DNA of 6,681 bases from Methanomicrobiales archaeon (lineage in GTDB: Archaea > Halobacteriota > Methanomicrobia > Methanomicrobiales > Methanospirillaceae): positions 1-6,681 of the forward strand of contig JAAYPD010000035.1 in the NCBI GenBank assembly GCA_012520015.1, read 5' to 3'. This document shows positions 1-4,219 of the stretch, in pieces. A program made the position numbers and the translations under genes. The notes below the pieces were generated by a model that ran no database searches, was not told the origin of the DNA, and saw nothing but the letters and a program-made list of their open reading frames with translations. Each line of letters begins with the position of its first letter. The first letter of the stretch is position 1.

Positions 1-960
1 CTGTTTGAAGCTGATGTTGGTGGTAAGCTGACTTTTTGTAACCGTGGTGTCTTTGGGCTGCTAAATAAGACTAACAGTTCCCATGAAAATATTACCATGG
101 CCTCCCAGCTGGTATCACCAAAAGAACAGCTTCGTTTCTCAACCATAATGAAGAAACTGGGAAATGACCTGGTACCTGTTGCCGGGGATTTTATCGCAGC
201 TGGAGATCCTGCTGATCCACGAACATTTCACCTTTCACTGGCCCCCATAATCCGGGACGGGGTTTTTTCTGGAATCCGTGGTATTCTTATAGATATTACT
301 GAGAATAGAAGGTACCAGGAAAAGCTCCAGCAGATGATAGAAGAGAAGGATATTCTCTTCCGCGAGCTCCATCACCGGGTCAAGAATAATATGCAGATAG
401 TCTCAAGTATGCTCCAGCTCCAGGAAGAATACATCACCGATGAGGTGGTTTTGTCAGCCCTTCATGACTGTGAGCAACGGATAGATTCGATGGCTCTTGT
501 TCATGAGACATTATACCGGACCGAATCCCTTGCAGGTATACCATTTGGAGATTATCTTGAGAATCTTGCCATTGCTGTGACTGAAGGATTCGCCACGGTA
601 AGGGATATAAGGACAGAGATTGATGTCGGAAATATAAGACTCTCCCTTGACACCGCCGTCACCATCGGTCTGATAATCAATGAACTGATGGTAAATTCGA
701 TGAAATATGCCTTTGTTGACCGGCCTTCCGGCCTTATCACGATACACCTGACATGTGATGATGGAGGTTGCATAATGCGGTACTCTGACGACGGAGTTGG
801 CCTTCCCCCTGGATTTGATATCGAGAAGATCTCAAGTCTTGGAATGCGCCTTGTCAGGATCCTTGCAAAGCAGATACGCGGACAACTGGTTATCGACAGC
901 GAACAGGGCGCAGGAATGATGTGCACCGTTACTTTCCCCAAACAAGCAGGTGATTTATGA
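1..960 (+). CDS. PAS-domain sensor histidine kinase, HisKA_2 family (5' partial)
   Basis: The frame is open from base 1 and reads in PAS-like sequence (LFEADVGGKLTFCNRGVFGLL) well before the first ATG at 97, so the gene starts upstream of the window; 319 residues are visible. Order (codon 1 = base 1): PAS core about 1-100, closing with a PAC-type strand (GIRGILIDITENRR); a short coiled-coil linker; a HisKA_2 dimerisation domain with ELHHRVKNNMQ, whose second His (H125) is the expected phosphate acceptor; then a HATPase domain with an N-box (INELMVNSMKY, N232), a G1 box (DDGVG, D263-G267) and a G2 box (SLGMRLV, about 279-285). No membrane segment is visible, so the kinase is probably cytoplasmic unless the missing N-terminus has one. 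It should autophosphorylate and pass phosphate to an Asp receiver, most simply that of the overlapping next gene. HisKA_2 kinases are common in methanogens. The PAS ligand cannot be told from sequence; no haem or flavin motif is evident. Confidence 0.95.
   Translation: MFEADVGGKLTFCNRGVFGLLNKTNSSHENITMASQLVSPKEQLRFSTIMKKLGNDLVPVAGDFIAAGDPADPRTFHLSLAPIIRDGVFSGIRGILIDITENRRYQEKLQQMIEEKDILFRELHHRVKNNMQIVSSMLQLQEEYITDEVVLSALHDCEQRIDSMALVHETLYRTESLAGIPFGDYLENLAIAVTEGFATVRDIRTEIDVGNIRLSLDTAVTIGLIINELMVNSMKYAFVDRPSGLITIHLTCDDGGCIMRYSDDGVGLPPGFDIEKISSLGMRLVRILAKQIRGQLVIDSEQGAGMMCTVTFPKQAGDL
948..954 (+). promoter_or_regulatory. Shine-Dalgarno for the REC-kinase gene, inside the upstream gene
   Basis: AGGTGAT matches seven bases of the archaeal anti-Shine-Dalgarno complement (GGAGGTGATCC) and sits just before the ATG at 957. 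It supports that start and the ATGA stop/start overlap, a sign of translational coupling with the kinase upstream. Confidence 0.65.
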
Positions 961-2027
961 CCCAGGTACTTGTCGTTGAAGATGAGGCAATTGTTGCAGA
1001 ATCCATTGCCTCAAAGCTTCGCAGATATGGATATGAAGTGATAGATACTCTTCCGACAGGGGAAGAAGCAATTGAGATGGCAGGAAAAACCAGGCCTGAT
1101 GTGATCCTTATGGATATTCACCTGGCAGGAAAAATTGATGGCATCCAGGCAGCTGACAGGATCTCAGGCCAGTTCCATATTCCGGTCATTTTCCTTACGG
1201 CCTATGCTGATGAACAGACCATTGCCCGCGCAAAAGAGGCAGGCCCGTTTGGATACCTTGTAAAACCATTCAGGGAGCGGGATCTATATGTGACCATTGA
1301 GATGGCAAGAGAGAGGTCCAAGCTTGAAGCTGAGCTTGAAGCTGCAAACCGGGAACTTGACTCATTCAGTTACTCGGTCTCACATGACCTTAGGGCACCG
1401 CTCATCGCAATTGATGGTTTTTCCCAGATTCTCCAGGAAACTTATGCGGGCTACCTGCCACCTGACGGAGTTGAATGTCTTTCAAGGATCAGGGATGCGG
1501 CAAACCAGATGGATCATCTGATCGAGGACTTTTTGAGGCTTTCACGTGTCACAAGGGCGCCTATCATAATTGAGAAGCTGGACATCTCTCATATTGCGCG
1601 CGAAATCCTGGGCCAGCTGGCAACCAGTGAACCGGATCGCAAGGTCTCCTGGAAGGTTGAAGACGGGCTGATTATAAATGGAGATCCTGGCCTGTGCGAG
1701 ATTGCTCTCAAGAATCTTATTGGGAATGCCTGGAAATATACAAACAAAACTGATGGTGCATTAATCCAGGTTGGAAGTATTATGCAGGGGCAGACAAAGA
1801 TATTTTTTGTAAAGGATAATGGAGCAGGTTTTCCATCTGACAAAGCAAATCTTATCTTTATTCCTTTACAAAGACTGCATTCCCATAATGAGTTCCCGGG
1901 AAATGGCATCGGCCTTGCCACGGTGCAGCGGATTGTTAACCGGCATGGAGGACGAATATGGGCGGAAGGTGAAGTAGGGGAAGGTGCAACTTTTTACTTT
2001 ACATTCCCTGAAGGATCCGGACAGTGA
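957..2027 (+). CDS. Receiver-histidine kinase hybrid (REC-HisKA-HATPase_c)
   Basis: A 356-residue protein with the receiver at the N-terminus, the reverse of the usual hybrid kinase. REC spans about 1-115: acidic pair E8/D9, phospho-acceptor D53 (LMDIH), T81 (FLTAYAD) and K103 (YLVKPF) are all present. A charged helix with a LEAE/LEAA repeat (about 121-134) leads into HisKA, with phospho-His H143 in SYSVSHDLRAPL. HATPase_c follows: N-box NLIGNAWKY (N257), G1 DNGAG (D287-G291), a QRLH F-box region, and G2 GNGIGL (315-320). There is no sensor or membrane segment, so the receiver is the likely input: phosphorylation of D53, probably by the kinase encoded just upstream, would gate H143 activity. 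The start overlaps the previous stop (ATGA) and has a strong Shine-Dalgarno. The next partners are probably the two small receivers downstream. Domain calls are secure; the direction of phosphate flow is inference. Confidence 0.95.
   Translation: MTQVLVVEDEAIVAESIASKLRRYGYEVIDTLPTGEEAIEMAGKTRPDVILMDIHLAGKIDGIQAADRISGQFHIPVIFLTAYADEQTIARAKEAGPFGYLVKPFRERDLYVTIEMARERSKLEAELEAANRELDSFSYSVSHDLRAPLIAIDGFSQILQETYAGYLPPDGVECLSRIRDAANQMDHLIEDFLRLSRVTRAPIIIEKLDISHIAREILGQLATSEPDRKVSWKVEDGLIINGDPGLCEIALKNLIGNAWKYTNKTDGALIQVGSIMQGQTKIFFVKDNGAGFPSDKANLIFIPLQRLHSHNEFPGNGIGLATVQRIVNRHGGRIWAEGEVGEGATFYFTFPEGSGQ
1321..1344 (+). repeat. Perfect 12-bp tandem duplication in the REC-HisKA linker
   Basis: AGCTTGAAGCTG occurs twice back to back (1321-1332 and 1333-1344). 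In frame it encodes a repeated Leu-Glu-Ala unit (K-LEAE-LEAA-N) in the helix joining the receiver to the HisKA domain. The unit is 12 bp, so it adds four residues without a frameshift. Confidence 0.85.
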
Positions 2028-2033
2028 GAAACT

Positions 2034-2037
2034 GGAG
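2034..2037 (+). promoter_or_regulatory. Shine-Dalgarno for the first stand-alone receiver
   Basis: GGAG lies six bases before the ATG at 2044. It decides this start over an in-frame GTG at 1984, which lies inside the upstream gene, has no such site, and would add 20 residues that do not belong to the receiver fold. Confidence 0.55.
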
Positions 2038-2043
2038 AATGGT

Positions 2044-2439
2044 ATGCCAACAGTGCTGATAATTGAAGACGAGGATCTTGATCGTAAAGTACTTCATTCT
2101 ATTCTGCTTTCTGCAGGGTATGAAGTGGTCGGGACTGCAAGAAATGGAGAAGAAGGAATAGAGCTCTCCAGAACACTCCAGCCTGATCTGATCACCATCG
2201 ATCTTATGATGCCAAAGATGAATGGGATGGAGGTTCTTTCAAAGCTGATGAAAGAGAATAGTGAAACCAAGGCTCTTATATGCACATCAGCCCACTCTGA
2301 CCCGGTTGTTGACCTTGCCATGCGATATGGCGCAAAAGGATACATTATCAAACCGTTCCAGGCCAAATCCCTGCTTGCTACTGTTAAAGAAGTGATCGGG
2401 GCACCAGACCCGGCACGGGCGAATGTGTGGGATTTTTAA
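2044..2439 (+). CDS. Stand-alone CheY-like response regulator (first of tandem pair)
   Basis: A 131-residue single receiver domain with no output domain. Key residues: acidic E8/D9, phospho-acceptor D53 (TIDLMMP), T81 (ICTSA), aromatic switch position Y100 and K103 (YIIKPF). The protein should be phosphorylated on D53 by a kinase, most likely the REC-kinase ending 16 nt upstream, and act by binding a partner or as a phosphate shuttle. After the receiver there is only a tail of about ten residues ending NVWDF. It is about 48% identical to the next gene product without gaps, and the two share an unusual acidic DxDR segment in helix 1. The start at MPTVLII is chosen from the receiver boundary and the GGAG site. 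The CheY resemblance is general; no chemotaxis genes are in view, so a motility role is not supported. Confidence 0.93.
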   Translation: MPTVLIIEDEDLDRKVLHSILLSAGYEVVGTARNGEEGIELSRTLQPDLITIDLMMPKMNGMEVLSKLMKENSETKALICTSAHSDPVVDLAMRYGAKGYIIKPFQAKSLLATVKEVIGAPDPARANVWDF

Positions 2440-2451
2440 CTTTACATTCAT

Positions 2452-2455
2452 AGGA
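2452..2455 (+). promoter_or_regulatory. Weak Shine-Dalgarno for the second stand-alone receiver
   Basis: AGGA lies nine bases before the ATG at 2465. It favours this start over an in-frame ATG at 2423, which would overlap the previous gene by 17 nt and add 14 residues outside the receiver fold. Confidence 0.4.
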
Positions 2456-2464
2456 CGATTACAA

Positions 2465-2845
2465 ATGGGAATCCTGATTGTAGATGATACGGATTTCGAT
2501 CGCAACCTTCTAAGATCCATCCTGCTCTCTGAAGGTTACGAGGTCTCTGGTTTGGCCACCTGCGGGGAAGAAGGGGTAAGGCAGTATCATGCTTTAAAGC
2601 CAAATCTTGTCATGCTTGACCTTATCATGCCTGATATCAATGGTATTGAGGTTCTGAGGAGAATCCGGGCAGATGACCCTGATGCAAAGGTGATCATGTG
2701 CACTTCGGTCGGCGAAGAGAGTATGGTGGACCTTGCAAGGCGAATGGGTGCCCGGGGTTATGTGGTAAAACCCTATATTGCAGACAATCTTCTTGGTGCA
2801 GTTAAAAGAGTCTACGGTCCTCCGTCCAAGACTGAAATCAGTTAA
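2465..2845 (+). CDS. Stand-alone CheY-like response regulator (second of tandem pair)
   Basis: A 126-residue single receiver domain. Key residues: D7/D8 acidic pair, phospho-acceptor D52 (MLDLIMP), T80 (MCTSV), Y99 and K102 (YVVKPY). The stretch from MCTSVGEESMV to VVKPY resembles the CheY of Bacillus/Thermotoga type more than DNA-binding regulators, and the chain ends about 15 residues after the last helix starts, leaving no room for an output domain. It follows its paralogue by 25 nt and is the last gene of the signalling cluster. It probably takes phosphate from the same kinase or competes with its paralogue as a phosphate sink. The start at MGILIVDD is chosen from the receiver boundary. 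Function beyond phospho-receiver is unknown. Confidence 0.93.
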   Translation: MGILIVDDTDFDRNLLRSILLSEGYEVSGLATCGEEGVRQYHALKPNLVMLDLIMPDINGIEVLRRIRADDPDAKVIMCTSVGEESMVDLARRMGARGYVVKPYIADNLLGAVKRVYGPPSKTEIS

Positions 2846-2898
2846 ATTTTCCCAGTTGCGGCTTATTACTGCCAGGCGAGTCTCCTTTTACATGTATT
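2846..2898 (+). terminator. Possible T-rich terminator between convergent genes
   Basis: This 53-bp gap separates the end of the signalling cluster from the convergent PKD gene. On the + strand it contains two runs of four T (2847-2850, 2886-2889), with a third crossing into the PKD gene stop (2896-2899), which fits the oligo-T terminators of archaea. No convincing stem-loop is visible, and the - strand lacks T runs here, so the PKD transcript probably ends elsewhere. Confidence 0.3.
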
Positions 2899-4143
2899 TT
2901 ACTGTGGCGGGACGCTTATAGTATTGACCACGGTTCCTTTTCCATGTTCACCGGAAACGGTCAGGCCGACTTTGTAAATTCCTGGTTTTTGATAGGTGTG
3001 AACTGGCTTTTCATCCCATGAGGTGTAACCGTCACCAAAATCCCAGAACCATAAAGAAGGTTCTCCTTCGGATGTGGATTCAAACCTCACACCTGAACTT
3101 CCAGGGGTAATATTCCAGTTAAATGATGCCCTGTGCACCCTGACTTCCCCGGTATCTTTTGCATGATTGCAGGTATTCTGAACCATGTAACTGACTTTGT
3201 AAACTCCTGGATTTTCATACCTGTGGTAAAAAGGTTCTATGGCAGAAGAGATCGTCCCATCCCCAAGGTTCCAGGATCCTGACAACGGGTTGTCAGAGAC
3301 CGACCCGGTTGAACGCTGGCTGAACCTGACTTCAAGGGGTGCATAACCAGACAGGGGTTCAATGGTTATGGTGGTGTTCACTTCAGGGACTGTTCCTGCA
3401 GATGCCTGCCTGTTCATCAGATACCAGACCTGGTTTGTTGCATCTGCCGGGTAGGTGACAGTGAATGCATCATGATGGATCCCTGGCAGGAAAACAACCG
3501 GCTGACCCCTGTCTTCAACACCTGGATAAAACCGGTTTTGTTCACCAACCGGGAGTGAAACAGGATAATCATGCCTTGATATATAGCCAAACCTGGCGGT
3601 AAAGGATCCATCATCATTCCTGCATACCACCCCTGACTCTGGTACCAGCATACCTGGCACCGGAGATCCTGGCACAGGTGTCTGAATATAATCTGGCGTA
3701 CTCACCGGCACAGGAGGGAGAGATGCCATCAGGCTGTACTTGTTCAGGATTGATGTAACCATCTCCTGATCCATTATGTACCGCGCTCCATGTGTCCGTT
3801 CGGTGCTTCCATCCCATGAGAGGAACCTTATCATAGCAGCATGTGACCCGTCAGGAGGCTTTCCCTCAATTGAATATGACTCTGGATCAGGCTTTGACTC
3901 CTGTGGATAATCCTGGAACGAGTAGGTCCTGTTCTTATCGTCGACCCAGAGGATCCTGACTATCCATGTCTCTGCTCCGTCCATGTCAGTCCATGTATTG
4001 CCCTGATTGATCTGAATGATAGTATCTGTTTTCTGTTCACGTCCAGGTCCGGAGTTAAATAAAACTGATATTCCTGCAGCGATAATGAGTGATATGAGAA
4101 TGATGATAAGAACAAGCCGGTACTGTTTATCCAACGGGTCCAT
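2899..4143 (-). CDS. Membrane-anchored extracellular protein with two PKD domains
   Basis: A 414-residue protein from the ATG at 4143. A short charged N-terminus (MDPLDKQYR) precedes one hydrophobic helix (about 10-29); the rest is hydrophilic and presumably outside the cell. Then come an unrecognised region (about 31-140), a Pro-rich linker (about 142-170), a beta-rich segment with one Cys and the pattern EDRGQPVVFLPGIHH (about 171-250), and two C-terminal PKD domains (about 254-334 and 335-414). Their cores are WNLGDGT...YENPGVYKVSY and WDFGDGY...YQKPGIYKVGL. PKD domains are Ig-like folds common in methanogen surface proteins and mediate adhesion or protein contacts; no catalytic motif is seen. 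The frame also extends 11 residues to a TTG at 4176, with an upstream stop at 4189-4191. The ATG is preferred as the commoner codon next to the helix, but neither start has a good Shine-Dalgarno. It is convergent with the receivers and divergent from the peptidase. Confidence 0.88.
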   Translation of the reverse strand: MDPLDKQYRLVLIIILISLIIAAGISVLFNSGPGREQKTDTIIQINQGNTWTDMDGAETWIVRILWVDDKNRTYSFQDYPQESKPDPESYSIEGKPPDGSHAAMIRFLSWDGSTERTHGARYIMDQEMVTSILNKYSLMASLPPVPVSTPDYIQTPVPGSPVPGMLVPESGVVCRNDDGSFTARFGYISRHDYPVSLPVGEQNRFYPGVEDRGQPVVFLPGIHHDAFTVTYPADATNQVWYLMNRQASAGTVPEVNTTITIEPLSGYAPLEVRFSQRSTGSVSDNPLSGSWNLGDGTISSAIEPFYHRYENPGVYKVSYMVQNTCNHAKDTGEVRVHRASFNWNITPGSSGVRFESTSEGEPSLWFWDFGDGYTSWDEKPVHTYQKPGIYKVGLTVSGEHGKGTVVNTISVPPQ

Positions 4144-4160
4144 AGCAGTTCTTACATCTT

Positions 4161-4171
4161 TTATGTCATAA
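4161..4171. promoter_or_regulatory. 11-bp perfect palindrome, possible operator
   Basis: TTATG-T-CATAA has perfect 5-bp arms around a single central base and overlaps the + strand TATA-like box. Its position between divergent genes suits a dimeric regulator acting on both, but the arms are short and AT-rich, so chance is possible. Confidence 0.3.
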
Positions 4172-4204
4172 GCCAAGATGGCTTCCCATCAACCTATGTT
4201 TTAC

Positions 4205-4209
4205 AAGGA
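4205..4209 (+). promoter_or_regulatory. Shine-Dalgarno favouring the peptidase start at 4220
   Basis: AAGGA ends ten bases before the ATG at 4220. Neither the earlier ATGs at 4178 and 4196 nor the later one at 4250 has a comparable site. Confidence 0.45.
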
Positions 4210-4219
4210 ATATCTTACC

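Larger units (their letters stand above)
4144..4219. promoter_or_regulatory. Divergent promoter region between PKD and peptidase genes
   Basis: These 76 bp must carry the start signals of the two divergent genes if they are not read through from elsewhere. TATA-like candidates are TTTTATGT at 4159-4166 on the + strand, which would put a start site near 4187-4190, and AAAACATA on the - strand (4195-4202), which would put one near 4172. The second would place the TTG at 4176 outside the transcript and so favours the ATG at 4143. Both boxes are weak matches with no clear BRE, so placement is tentative. Confidence 0.35.

Noticed and set aside
511..941. Two overlapping reverse-strand frames inside the first kinase gene
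   Set aside because: They are antisense to well-conserved HisKA_2/HATPase sequence, have no recognisable domain, and are shadows of the real frame.
1589..1921. 110-codon reverse-strand frame inside the REC-kinase gene
   Set aside because: It is antisense to the conserved ATP-binding domain, and its translation is low-complexity and unlike any known protein.
1984..2043. GTG-initiated N-terminal extension of the first small receiver
   Set aside because: It overlaps the REC-kinase C-terminus, has no ribosome binding site, and adds residues outside the receiver fold; the GGAG-preceded ATG at 2044 fits better.
2423..2464. ATG-initiated 14-residue extension of the second small receiver
   Set aside because: It overlaps the preceding gene, its residues are not receiver-like, and the ATG at 2465 has an AGGA site and begins directly at the first strand.
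2465..2845. Assigning the second receiver as the chemotaxis protein CheY
   Set aside because: The sequence is CheY-like, but no cheA, cheB, cheR, receptor or archaellum gene is in the window, so the specific role is not supported.
4170..4184. Inverted repeat AAGCC-aagat-GGCTT in the divergent region
   Set aside because: The arms are only 5 bp, there is no T run after it, and it is not centred on any promoter element; probably chance.
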